A DNA stretch of 64,000 nucleotides from assembly GCF_964340395.1 (NCBI RefSeq), contig NC_135556.1, positions 6,077,501 to 6,141,500 of the forward strand, given 5' to 3'. A program made the translations under genes and the position numbers. Of the stretch, positions 47,930 through 59,900 are shown one piece after another (position 1 is the stretch's first letter; every line of letters begins with the position of its first letter). The DNA is from Glandiceps talaboti. Its lineage: Eukaryota > Hemichordata > Enteropneusta > Spengelidae. The notes below the pieces were generated by a model that made no database searches, was not told the DNA's origin, and saw only the letters and a program-made list of their open reading frames with translations.

Positions 47930-48315
47930 CAGAGATTACTTGCAATGGTTGTGTGCACATACAAGTGGTATTTGCATGGCAGTGAAATGCTGAAAACATG
48001 ATTGCCTACCTGTATGTATATGATATGCAAATGAGTATGCAGTCGTTCCTTGTATAGGAAAGGGCGTGATCACACAATATGAATTTGTTGTTTCAGATAA
48101 TGTTATGTAATAATAACAGAACCCGTCAAGTGTGGATACTCATAGGTATAATTTGCAGGACTGCCTAGAATCGCTTGCAATGTATTCTGCTACACTGTCA
48201 CTCACTTTACTCGTGAAAGTACAGCCATATATTTGTAGACATCATCGCAAGGACTTATGGAAGTACCACACTTGCATTCACATGTCATGGGGAGCTGTCA
48301 TGTTATTTGCTACTT
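47930..48315. mobile_element. palindromic element family C, copy 2 (inverted)
   Basis: It is the reverse complement of 29841-30215, with small indels: GTGGTATTTGCATGGCAGTG, GATATGCAAATGAG, TTGTTGTTTCAGATAA, ATGTAATAATAACAGAACCC and CACATGTCATGGGGAGCTGT. Its own palindromic module (48120-48315) is more decayed than in copy 1. Confidence 0.82.
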
Positions 48316-50628
48316 ATTGTAAGCATCCAAATGTGAAGAAATCACAAGATACGATATTACAGTCATGTAATCTGCTTTTGATGCAGAATCAAGCCACCAA
48401 ACTTTATAATGCAGTCTCCTTCATCGTCCATTTGTCAATAACTCCATGAACAGTCTTACCCACACTAGGAGTTTTAACCTTAACCCTAATTCTAAATGGT
48501 GCTAAAATCTCTTGCAACAATGTATCTGATACACTATTTAACTCACTATTAGTCAAATAATGGAAACGCTGCGTGTATCTCCAGTAAAAGTTTTTGTAAA
48601 AGTGCCCACTGAGTGCAGTGACATAGTAGAGTTGATTTGATTATCTCTGCCTTAGAATCCATGCTGTCATCTTCTTGAGTATAAACATAGCTAAAATGAA
48701 TTAAAAGTAAATTCACAGTTTGTATTTTAGGAAGGTACACTTTATAACATAGTAATCACTACAAACATGTTACATGCTGAGGAAAGTAATGTTCACAATT
48801 TTTCAAAATTGGTTAGGTACTATAGGCTGTGGTTACATCATTGACTAGTGTACCCTTCATACTCATCAATTGTATCTACTTTCCAAATTTCGTATTCCTT
48901 GCTAATTGCCTGAGTGAGTATTGTTTGAGCAAGGGTTCATTAAGTTTGAAGTTCCTATAAACTTTCTTATTTTCAAATGATGCCTCACCACAGCGTACAA
49001 CTGTCCTCTTCTGAACCAGATTTGCCAAATATTCAAATAACTGTACATTTGTGGATTAGTACTTGAAAGGAGCCACATGATGCATGGTTGATTGAAATGA
49101 CGTTACTATGTGTCTTAAGTGTAAGATGAAGTCAACCTCACTTGTGTTCCTCTTTAACAGCAAGACAGATGATCCAGGTGCTAAATTTTACTTTTATTTC
49201 ACATCATTATGTCCATCTACCATTTTCCTGCCTGAATGAAAGTCAGAATTAGTGATTTACAAAACTTAGCCCTTGTAGGAACTAGCAAGAGTACAGTCAC
49301 ATTTCTTCATTATATCAATTAATTATGAGTATCGTGACAACCATTTCAACATGTTCATGATGTATTGCTGTATTAAGAAAATTAAAACTTTAAGGTAACT
49401 GTATATTTGACAGGTAAAGTATACCGGTACATAATCCATTAGTGTCATGTCTATACACCCATACTAGAAAGAGCTATCATTCATATCTGGACAAAAACAG
49501 TTAATGAAAATATCTCGTTTGCCCATGTGTGCTGCAGTATATTGTATTTCTAAAGGCCAGGGACTACATCATAACAAGACAGCTGTGTGAAATGATTAAC
49601 AGCTGTGATGAAAGGTTGACAGTCTAAGAAAACCATTCAACCACTTTTGATGTATAACCTGTCAGAGTTAGTATTTAGGCCTTTCTCAAATTAAAAAGAA
49701 CTTGAGAAATTAGAATAGCTAAAGCTATAAATTTGAAGTTTTAATGTTATTCTCCATGTGTGGTATGAAATATTAGTGTGTGAATTGACACAGAATAATG
49801 AGTTATTACTTTCTGAGCATATCACATTTTTCAAGATATAACTTTTTTTATCATGGTCAGAAGCTGTATAAAAGTTGTACACTATAAATGAATAAAAATA
49901 TTTGACAACTTCTGAATATTTGTTTGACTGTTAAAGTTCATTTTATCTATTTCTTAATCAAATAAGGGTATGAAATGTTACTGAAGAAACTTGTTCAGTT
50001 TTTGATGTTGTTGGTTCTCTTAACACATTTTCATTATGTTTGGATAGACAGGCTCTTTAGCCAGCTCACCTCAACCTCCATTTTTTGATAAAGAGTTATT
50101 GCATGAAACATTAAGCAAAAAGTTTACATAGAGAGAACTGTTTTATCCAGTATGCTTTTCTACACCTCTTGTTCTCTTGTGTTATAGGCTAATTGGTAAG
50201 TTCAGCATTAAAGAGACAAATATACATGGTTCTATAGATTGATGATAAAACTTTGTTTCATATTGAAATATCCCTTACATTGTAAATTGTTCTTACTGTA
50301 TACTGTGACATAGTGAGTCATGTCTAACAACTTGTAGTGCTCTCTTTCAGCTTGTATTCATGATATTATGATGTAACCCCAAAATGTATAAAATACCACA
50401 TCCTTAGTTACAATACCAAGAAAAAACCCCCATGATGTCTGTTTTTATGGTTCATCATAGCATGAGAGGAACATCGCCTTTACCAGCAAAGTGCAGTTCT
50501 TGCACTTTCTTATCAATCCTTATCAGCACATTACCATAACTAAGTGTTTGCTTTTTGTAATTACATCTGATAAGCCTGAGTCATCGCTGGTACAGGTACT
50601 AGGTCAAGACTGAAATGCTGTCGACCGA

Positions 50629-51069
50629 ATGTGTGCAAGTACTAGTGAGTGTGTTACTCCGCCGCGAGGCACAACTGGCTTGGGTGAAAGGTCACGATCC
50701 GATCGCGATCATAACATTAGGATACATCGTGCATCGTACATTGACGATGTTACATGTGGTATATGGACATCAGATATGGGAATTTGCTTTTTAAGTATCT
50801 CTGTGCTTAATTTTTCAAAAAATTATTTAACTAACTATGGAACGAGAAAAACTGTAGTTCCGAGTGCAAGGTTACTTTCAAGGAGTGAATCGTTTGAGTC
50901 AAGGAACGTTATCAGCTGTTACAACTTTTATAATCCTATTACAGTTGACATTACAAACAGATTTAGAGATTGTCAACAACCCGACTTGCCTATTGAAGAA
51001 CTCGGGTTATCCGTAGTTTGGTTTTACCGAGGCGTTTCCGACATGGATAGTACCACTTGGTGGTGCTAA
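50629..51069 (+). CDS. unexplained 146-codon ORF in intron 8
   Basis: This is the longest ORF in the window that is not built on a tandem repeat. The stretch is richer in CpG than its surroundings (GCCGCGAGG, GATCGCGATC, GTTCCGAGTG). The product has mixed composition, with segments such as VISCYNFYNPITVDITNRF and PIEELGLSVVWFYRGV and a terminal TTWWC. I recognise no domain. It could be a degraded transposon ORF, a small intronic gene, or chance. No splice-site evidence was found. Confidence 0.3.
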   Translation: MCASTSECVTPPRGTTGLGERSRSDRDHNIRIHRASYIDDVTCGIWTSDMGICFLSISVLNFSKNYLTNYGTRKTVVPSARLLSRSESFESRNVISCYNFYNPITVDITNRFRDCQQPDLPIEELGLSVVWFYRGVSDMDSTTWWC

Positions 51070-52026
51070 TGGTATGACTAACTAGAGGGCGCCATTCAAT
51101 TGGCACTTTTTAGAACAAATCTATACACAAAAGTTATACATGTATGCCAAATTTCAAAAATCTACCTTAATGTGCACAATCGTGCTTATCCATCTAGTGC
51201 ATGTAGTACTGTAGAATGTACCGTAAACAAAATTTGTTACAATGAGACATTCAGTATATTGATGTGTTGATGGACACAATAAAAATGTAGATAAAAACGT
51301 ACTTTGACTATTATTTCCAGTATCAGCCATCAATGTCCCAAGGGCAAACATGATTAGTGTTGTTTGCATTTCAAATACAGACATTAACTCTGCTTGAAAA
51401 GTGCATGCATACCTACTTTATTTCATTATATGGGTTTTCCACTTCATTTCAAAGTCAATGAAGTTATAGTGTACGTACATCTTTATATACAACAACCTTT
51501 TTTTACCAACACCCTCATGTATTTCTGTGATTTCAGACCAATAGATTTCTTTTCAGTTTGTTCATCTGCTTAATTTTGTGGCAAATATTAATGAAATATT
51601 GAGATGTATGTCTTGAGATATGTGTGATTCATTACATGCAAGGTTAGATGTATATTGGATTACTCAAGTTGACAAACTACATGTACTCAACTTCTAAAAC
51701 AGCTGTGATCATCTGTTTCTGAAAACCACATCATAAAATTTAAGTAGGCCAACTCGAGCCATAGCTTCTAACTTATTTTAGAATATTCGTCATTGTGGAT
51801 TTTATTGCTTGCCATGGTAGAGCTGATGATATCGTACAAGAGGTATAACTTAGTATGCTGTGCCATCATGATTCATTTTTACATTTAGTGCTTCAGATCA
51901 CTATATACTTTCAAGCCTATGTGACATTTCAAATCCTTTACTTATAGTTTAGGAGAAACCCAAGGACGAGATTGTTCCAAAATGGTGTACATGTACATGA
52001 TTGTGTATTCATTTTTAAAGCATTTG

Positions 52027-52040
52027 AGGGGGGGGGGGGG
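52027..52040. repeat. poly-G tract
   Basis: A run of about 13 G. Confidence 0.9.
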
Positions 52041-52684
52041 TATTCTGTTGTCAGACTTTCCTATTAAGCACAGCAAAGTAGAGAGAAAATTTAGTGTAAC
52101 TTGGTTGTAGTGGTATGCTTTTTGTACATACATGGCTATCATTGCTTTTGTTTCTTATATCTGCACTATCTGTTGCAGTCTGGGGTAGTAGTTTTTCGAT
52201 TTAAAAATATTTACTGATGAAAACTCCCCCAGGGGTTTTATGTATATTTTACCTGCTTACTGTTCTTAACAATAACAAGTGGATATACAATGTAATTTGA
52301 GAGGGCTGTAAAATGGAATGAACCAAAATACTATAATTGTCTTCAACACAATGACAAATACATTATTGGAGTGAGAGACATAGTGGTTTTTCAAATTGAA
52401 AAATTAAAAATTGATGCTGTTAAAATTGAATTTTTTTGAACATTTTGTTGTGTGTACCCCTAGGTGTTAGGTTAATATTGAATTTAATGTGATATTGGTG
52501 CAACCAAATGATGTTTTTGCGCAGAAATTTGCATGATTTGCAAAAGACTTTCATCAAGTGAACTGTGGTGGACATGTAGAATCATGCGGTCAGAACTTGA
52601 AATGGGTAAAAAGAATTCCTAGTGATTGCGGTGTGTTTGCCATCAAACAAAAAGTACTTCACCTGGTGCTGTACTCATAGTGAA

Positions 52685-53035
52685 CAGTTGCATGGAGTCA
52701 TTATGGATGCCCTTAGGTCATAGGTCAAATGAAAGCCAGTCTGATTAATGTACTTATGGTGAAAGGATAAATGAAGTTGCTGTGGTGTGGACACCCTTAC
52801 GTCACAGGTCAAATGAAAACCAGTGTGATTAATGTACTTATGGTGAAAGGATAAATGAAGTTGCTGTGGTGTGGACACCCTTACGTCACAAGTCAAATGA
52901 AAGCCTGCACCCAAGGTGAAAGGTTAAATGAAGTTGCTGTGGTGTAGACACCCTTATGTTATAGGTCAAATGGAAAGCCAGTGTGATGGATGTTATTGTG
53001 GATAAAGGTTAAATGAAGTTGCTGTAAGATAGAAG
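52685..53035. repeat. second, unrelated ~84-bp minisatellite, about 4.5 units
   Basis: The block GGTGAAAGGATAAATGAAGT followed by TGCTGTGGTGTGGACACCCT recurs with spacings 84, 73 (an 11-bp deletion) and 85. It has no sequence in common with the 47-kb array. Confidence 0.93.
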
Positions 53036-53692
53036 TTGCCAGGCCAAAGGTTACAAATTGAAAGAATTGATAGAACTGAAGGCAGACCTCTGATATTGTC
53101 AGCATTTTAAACCTTCACTGGCAGAGTAGGCAGCCAGGACATTTATTGAAAATGCACGTTTGTAAAAAATTTGGTGTAAAGAAGCAAAATATTAACACTG
53201 AAGGTTTGCTAATAGTTAAAATATCAAACCCTTTTCAGTTTTTGTGTGTGTTTTATCCACTATGTGTGGGACATTCTATTTAAAAAGTTTAATTTTTTTT
53301 TTTGCCAGGACAGCAAATAATTCATCTCCAATCCTACACATGAACAAATGACTGTAACTAGACTGGAATCACTTGGTTCATATTTCAAAATTCAATTTAA
53401 TATCATAACTAGGCAAAGCCGATAAGCTTGCACAGCGTAGATTCATTTGTGACCGGCTGCCTCACGATGATATTTTAGATAAGCGCCCTCCGTGTGGAGA
53501 ATGCGCATGTATATAGAATGTGCCGCAATGCATCCTTGGGTAAAACCACCCAAAAAACATCGCATAGATTATCGCATAGCATATAGGACACGCATGCATA
53601 CTAGTCATTGAGCCGGTACGCGGCTGCTATGCAGCCACTGCACGAGCTAATACTTACTTTAAAAAAAAATTATTGTAGAGCTATACATTGAA

Positions 53693-53810
53693 AATTTTCA
53701 TGATATTTTAGAGCACTGAAGATAACATTTTATAGGTCTGATGAGTGTATAGCATTACATATCTACAATTAAAATTGTGCCTTTGGCACTCTAAAATATC
53801 ATGATAATTA
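53693..53810. mobile_element. 118-bp foldback element G
   Basis: TTTCATGATATTTTAGAGCAC near 53695 pairs with GTGCCTTTGGCACTCTAAAATATCATGA-type sequence ending near 53808; about 22 of 24 positions match. A small GTGCC/GGCAC hairpin sits inside the right arm. It borders a (CAAT)n-(CACT)n array. Confidence 0.8.
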
Positions 53811-53960
53811 TCAATCAATCAATCAATCACCCACTCACCTACCCACTCACTCACTCACTCACTCACTCACTCATATTTCTATATCGCCAGTCTCCAGAGC
53901 GGTGTTCAGTTCAGTAGCACTGAATGGCTAAAGCAGACCGTAGGCTTTGGTGAACAAATA
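53810..53960. repeat. (CAAT)-(CACT) array and degraded interspersed repeat
   Basis: A short CAAT/CACT array (53810-53872) is followed by CTATATCGCCAGTCTCCAGA GCGG and CACTGAATGG, which resemble the 'TATAGCGCxxxCTC' repeat type seen at 1750-1965. Confidence 0.5.
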
Positions 53961-55514
53961 TTAAAGTCTAGCTTCAGTTTTGTTTTGTTGTCTCCGTAAT
54001 TACAGTAAAACTCAAGCAAAAAAAAAAAGGAATAAAAAATAGGAAACACAGTTCAAAGGAGGTTATGCCGGTCTATATTGTAGCATTCCAGATAGAGGTA
54101 ATATTATATAGGCAAAGTATTTTTTTTTGAAATGTAGAAAATACCCAAATGATTCGGCTTTGTGCTTTTATGTGTATAATTTCTTGAATAATTATCTCTC
54201 AAATGTGTAAATCATGTTTTTACAATTCAAGTCGGTACTGTACTACGTGTCAACAGAGATTCTGAAAGAATTCTGAATCTCAGTATGTGAAGGTGGAAGG
54301 GTTAGCCATCTCAAGAGAGATGGAGACAAGATCTGTGAAGATCATCACTATCACTTTAGATTCAACTGCCTTTCTCTAGCACGTAGCTTGTCAGAAAAAA
54401 GTGGACTTTGCCATGTTTTTTGTAATGACTTAATTTCCATTCTGTGCTATAAATAGGCTGGAGGAACACATATACAAGATAATGCTTTCTCAAGGCATAT
54501 TTTTTCTAGCAGCATTTTCACATCTGTAAGTTGTCTTCTGTTGCAACTTTCTTCACTATTTACTGCATTGTACCAATAATAACTGTAACAGTACTTTTTC
54601 TTTCCACCATCAAAAGTTCCTATTGCTGTCTTTCAAAGTATTTTTGCAAAAAATTATGTATGATATGAAGTCTTTAATTTCTTCAGTTTTCCCCAACAAT
54701 CTTTAGCTTTTAATTTACAGTCTCTAAAATTACAGTTATCATCACTCCAATAACTCGTTGAATGTGTCTTCAATTTCTTATTGTAAATTATGATATCAAC
54801 AAATTTTGAAAAAGGTAAGTTGTCAAATTGTTGCTGTTTCAGTATTTCAAATGATGGAATTTGTTATTTATCTGTAATTTTTGTTAATTTAGAATAGTAA
54901 TAAAAGAAATTTCCAATTTTACGATCACGTCTTTGCCATTTCATATCTGATGATTATCTTAAAACTTGATCTAGTTTCTTGGCTTAAAACAAAAAAGTTC
55001 TGTATGTTTGATATATTTTGCTAAACCGGTATCAAACTTTGGAAAAAGGATGTGCAGCAGACTGCATTTTCAGAATAATAAGCTTACACTTAAACGGGAT
55101 GAACCTGTGAAGGAAGTGCGAGAAATTGACATGTAATATGTGCATGATGTAGCAGGGAATTAGAGTGTTGAAGAACTGCATGTACAATTGTTACTTTAGA
55201 CTTATCACCTGTGACTGTAGTACATTATAACATTGAGTACCGTATTCCCCAGACTACAAACACTATAAATATATGCCTACTGGTCAACTACTGAAGTGCT
55301 TTCATAGTTACCGGGATATCTCACAGCTTTTTCAGTTTTTACAATGTGAAATAGGTGGTATCTCTGCAGGGTATGTTGCATTCAAGTCTTTGTATGCAAT
55401 ACATACATTGTGCATATACTAAATGCTTTATCGGGGAAATGATGAATTTTGGGTTTTCAATGAAATAGAAATGTTAGAACTTGTAAAAGAAAATGTACAT
55501 CCAGTGAAAAATGA

Positions 55515-55640
55515 AATAGGAACAAGTGTCAACTCGGTGTTGTCTAGCAATCATGCATAATGTATGCGAAGTGAAATCATGAAATGACTCTCCAGAACCC
55601 AAAGTTTATGAATATGCCTTATATTCCGATCCCTGTTGTG
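55515..55640. mobile_element. partial copy of foldback element E
   Basis: AGCAATCATGCATAATGTAT, GTGAAATCATGAAATGACTC and TCCAGAACCCAAAGTTTATG match one arm of element E (37478-37887). Only about 125 bp remain. Confidence 0.75.
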
Positions 55641-55813
55641 GTGTGAACTGTTTTATTCAACACTACTCAAATGTGTTCTCTGTTAAAATCAAGAAAGAAG
55701 ATTCAGAGGTTGCCACACAAATTTTTGAAGAAGTCAAAATGATGTCAAATTATATATGAATCCAATATGTTTGCCACATACGCTGTCAACTATAAGGGGA
55801 AATCAAAGATGGT

Positions 55814-55952
55814 TGATTTCTTGAAAATAAGACAATGAACCCTCAATTTCTTTTATCATTTCAAAAACGCCAAGAACAAGTTTTCTTTCAAAGTTTGGAA
55901 AGATTTTCAAGAACTTTACTTTTCAGGGCAATTGGTTCATGACTTGCATTCT
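55814..55952. repeat. dispersed repeat family 2, copy 2
   Basis: Direct relative of 33731-33872 (see there). Confidence 0.7.
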
Positions 55953-57371
55953 ACATTCTGGTTTAACACATGAAACTGATTTCAGGATGTGAATTCCACT
56001 GTTATCCTGAATAGTAACAGTAAAAATACTTGAATGTGAAGCATTTGAACAAATGTTTTGTAGTTCATAAGGTTCATAGCCTCTTGTATTGCTTAGAACT
56101 ATGCTGCATATTCATTTCACACTTGTTAAAATAACCATAGGGCTGTTGTCTCTGATTATTGTATCAAAAAAGACTTCCTCACCCAATAACAACACTTGTA
56201 CGTACATGTACGGTTCCTGAAAACAGCTGTGATGTGTGAAGTGAGTTTGTCATTTCTGAATCATCATTTCCCCGTAAAGCAAATTCCATACTAATTTATT
56301 GAAGTGTAAGTATTTAATGTTTACCACTTAAAATAATTCAATTATTTTTAGGCTGGATCCCAGAAGACATTGAGTATGTGGTCTTGCAAAACTTGTTGTT
56401 TGCTTTGTCTCCTTTGATAACCCCAAGACTGTAAGATATGTCGTATTGTGGTGACCATGCCCTATTAGACACCACTTTCCTTGTGCCTTGACAAAGTGTA
56501 TTTACAGAAAGTGATTCCCCTTGAAGTGAGTTTTCCCGACATATTTCTTCAGTTACCCATCACGTACATGAACATTGTTAGCAAATGCATTGCTATAGCT
56601 GGAAGGAAGTGTTAAAATGAGTTCATAGCAAAGACCGATGACTGCCAAGTTATTGCACTCTGAACAACCATTTTCTCAAGGATAATGTCAAGATCTACGT
56701 TGTTGACAAGCTAAGGAATTTACTAGTTATCACGGATTTAGTAAAATGAAAGTGGCAGCTCACAGGGAATAAGTATTTACATCCCTAATGGGGGAATGCC
56801 TTGATAATGTCACATGGTTTTGTTGTGCTAAGCAGGATATCAGCAATATTTAAATATATAAAAGGTTTGATAACCCTCTTCCTGCTATAATCAATTCAAG
56901 GTATGTTTCATCTCAACTAAAAACAATCAACATATTCATGAAAATTTTGTAAGATAAAATGCTATTGATCAAAAAGTTTGTAAAAAGCTGTCATTTCTGA
57001 AATGTTATTTTATTCTGGTCCTTGTAACTCTTGCATATATTTTAATCACTGATATACCATAGGAAAGTTGAAGTTTAATAGATGTATGTTTTTGTTCAAA
57101 TGTTAAAATTTTATGCATTTGATGGTAGAAGGGAAATGTATACATTTTTGGCTGTTGTCAGAATTTTATCCATATGCTAGGTAGGGTTTATTGAAATGAG
57201 ATACAATCTTATAGATTATATTATTAACATCAAAGATTCATAGAAATACTCCTATCAGTATCTATTATACGCAAATAAGCAGCTTTCAATTTTGCATAAT
57301 TTTGCAAAATTTCACTAACTTTCATTTATTAATATTATTTAATATCATGCCAGTAACTGATAATGATACTA

Positions 57372-57374
57372 TTT

Positions 57375-57409
<35 letters not shown>

Positions 57410-57412
57410 TTT
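57372..57412. repeat. (TTTA)n microsatellite
   Basis: About ten TTTA/ATTT units. Confidence 0.97.
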
Positions 57413-58249
57413 CAAACCAAAACATCTGCCGTTATCATTGTCAATGTTCACTATCAGAAGTATAGGCTTTGGTTAAAACATTTTTAATGAATACTTTTTG
57501 TGATATGTACAACATGTAATTCTGAAGACCAGAAATATGAGTGAAGATATTCTATATAGAAACATAAAATTACATGTAAGAGGCTTTAGTAATGCTGACA
57601 GAAATGTCTTTTCTAGGGGTCCAAGCCAATGCGACTTGGACCCCATTGTATGTCATTCACTTTCTTCTTTTCACCCTCTTTCTCAGTTGTACGCCATTTT
57701 TTCTGTAAGCTCTCTCTGGTGCAACATGGTTTAAATTTGTTTCAAAATGTTAACGTAATGCACAGACATAAGGAAAAATAATAACTGAAAAACTAGTTGT
57801 GAAATATGCTAAACAGGATGTTACTTCAATTTTCTTTCTTTTAAGGATCTGATGACTCATCCAAAATATGACAGGAGAGTTATATATCCTGTGTTACCAT
57901 GCACACTTCCATGTACATCATACTGTCCTGGAGATTTGATAATACTACCTTCATAGATTTGAAGTGGTTTCAAACAAGTACAAGAAAATTGGAAATAATG
58001 AGAAAATTACCCCACCTTGATGCAAATGTGTTACAATCAGACAGCATGTCATAAATGACTGACAACCAAGATTTATGAAAGGTGATTATCCAGCTAATGG
58101 CAGCTATTTTAGAAATTAGGAAAAATGAGTGACATGCACATCAAATTTACTCCTGAAAAGCAAAGTAGCTATTTACTGGAACTGGAACTGTATGAAATGT
58201 GTTTTTGATAAGAGTACGGATGTGATATAAATGGAAACATTCCTCTTAA

Positions 58250-59900
58250 ATTACATAATGTTTATCGTAGCGTTTGAGGAAACTATTCCAAACGTCATTA
58301 TCCTGTCTACTTGAAATATTTTCGATGAAACATAGTGTCAAATGAGGTTGCTTCTTTAGACAACAGAAATATTGCAATGATAATGCTAAACAAATATTAT
58401 CATCATGCCCACTTGATGTATTTTTAGATGGAACATGAGGTTCAAATCAAAACCAATCAAATGACAGTTTTCGTTTGTAGATTTGTCAGTCTAAGGGGGA
58501 CAAACTTATGAATTCATTCAAATTATAATCATGCCCACTTGAATAGTTTTTTAGATGGTCGGAACTTGGGGGTTCGGAACATGAGGTCCAAATTAAATCC
58601 AATCAAATATGAGCTTTCACTTTAAGGTTTTTCTGTTTAAGAAGGACAATTTTCTAATTTATTCAAATTATCATCATCATCATGCCCACTTGAGATATTT
58701 TTAGATGGAACATGGTGCTCAAATGAAATACTATCAAATGATAATTTTCCCTGTATGCTTCTCTGTTCAAAAGGAAGAATTTTTAATTCATTCCATATAT
58801 TAACACCATCCTGCCTGGTTGAGATGTTTTCATAATATAGTACATGATGTCAATTCAGATGGAATCAAATGAAAGCTTTTACTTGTAAACTGTTCCTTTA
58901 GGCTGTAAGTTAGAGTGCACCTTGAAGGCTGCTTTGTTTGAAAATCAAGCTAGTTCCAATCATCCAAGACTCCTTGAAAAGCTTGTTCCTGCCCCTTTTG
59001 AAATATTGAAAGAAATTTGGAGGTTCATAGTCTTGTTTTCAAGGAAGTTGACTTAATTACAAGTTAATACAGTACATGTATTTGGTGGCCATTTTGAATT
59101 CTAAAACAGCTTTAAAATGTTGGAATTCTCCATAAAATTGTAGACTGTTCCTTTTGAGGAGAGCATCCTTTAAATTCATTTCAAATATTATTATTCTGCT
59201 CACTCGGAATGTTTTCAGGTGGAACATGATAACGGTGAAGGAAACACTTAAAAACTTTTACTGTTAAGCTGTGCAAGGTGAGAAATATGACATCATTTAC
59301 TGGAATGTGATAAAAATTGCAATCTTGCCAACTTTAGCTGGTCTTTGATAAAATACATGTATGGGTATGGTTGTCAAGTGGGATCTGATTTATAATAGCT
59401 TTCAGGCATGGCACTAGGAAATGTGAAAATATTTCTACTCTTCTGTTAATTCTTATTCTATGTTTTTATGATGTCTTTGAGTAATACAACTTTGAGCCTG
59501 AGGTAACAAATTATCCACTTGACAAAACAAACTTTGAAAAATATTGATAGAATGTATTGTTTAGCTGATAAATCAAATGGTGAAATGAGTTCTTGATCAC
59601 ATCACATCACACAGGTGTAGATTTTAATCTGTTCATTTTTGACTGTTGTCCTGTCGAATTGGAATTTAGGGACATTGAAATTGAGATGCTTGAGATACAA
59701 CATTGGAATGAAATTAAATGGCATTATAGTTGTCTTATCAGATTTTATGAAATGAAATGCAATGACAGTGTTCTTATCTTATTGTACCTGTCCTGTCTGT
59801 CTCTCCTGGCCATTTGAGATGCTTAAGATGGAACGTAATGGTGAACTACTGTGAGAGAATCAAACAACAGTTTTAGGCTGTTGAGTTTGCGGAAAGAATC
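58250..59900. repeat. decayed long tandem array, units of about 100-150 bp
   Basis: The block ATCATCATGCCCACTTGA(G)ATATTTTTAGATGGAACATG recurs at about 58303, 58407, 58530, 58681 and 58812, and in more altered form near 59195 and 59807. Units end with a CTTTTACTGTTAAGCTGT-like piece. Some units have internal duplications (GGAAC...CGGAAC at 58561-58582). Confidence 0.75.

Noticed and set aside
56345-56435. Exon-like segment reading WIPEDIEYVVLQNLL
   Set aside because: It requires entry in another phase than exon 8 provides, matches nothing in TBC1D19, and ends in a stop without a donor.
57846-57956. Phase-0 exon-like segment reading DLMTHPKYDRRVIYPV with a stop
   Set aside because: The acceptor is plausible and the phase fits exon 8, but the sequence does not match the TBC domain and would truncate the protein. 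Kept only as a remote alternative last exon.
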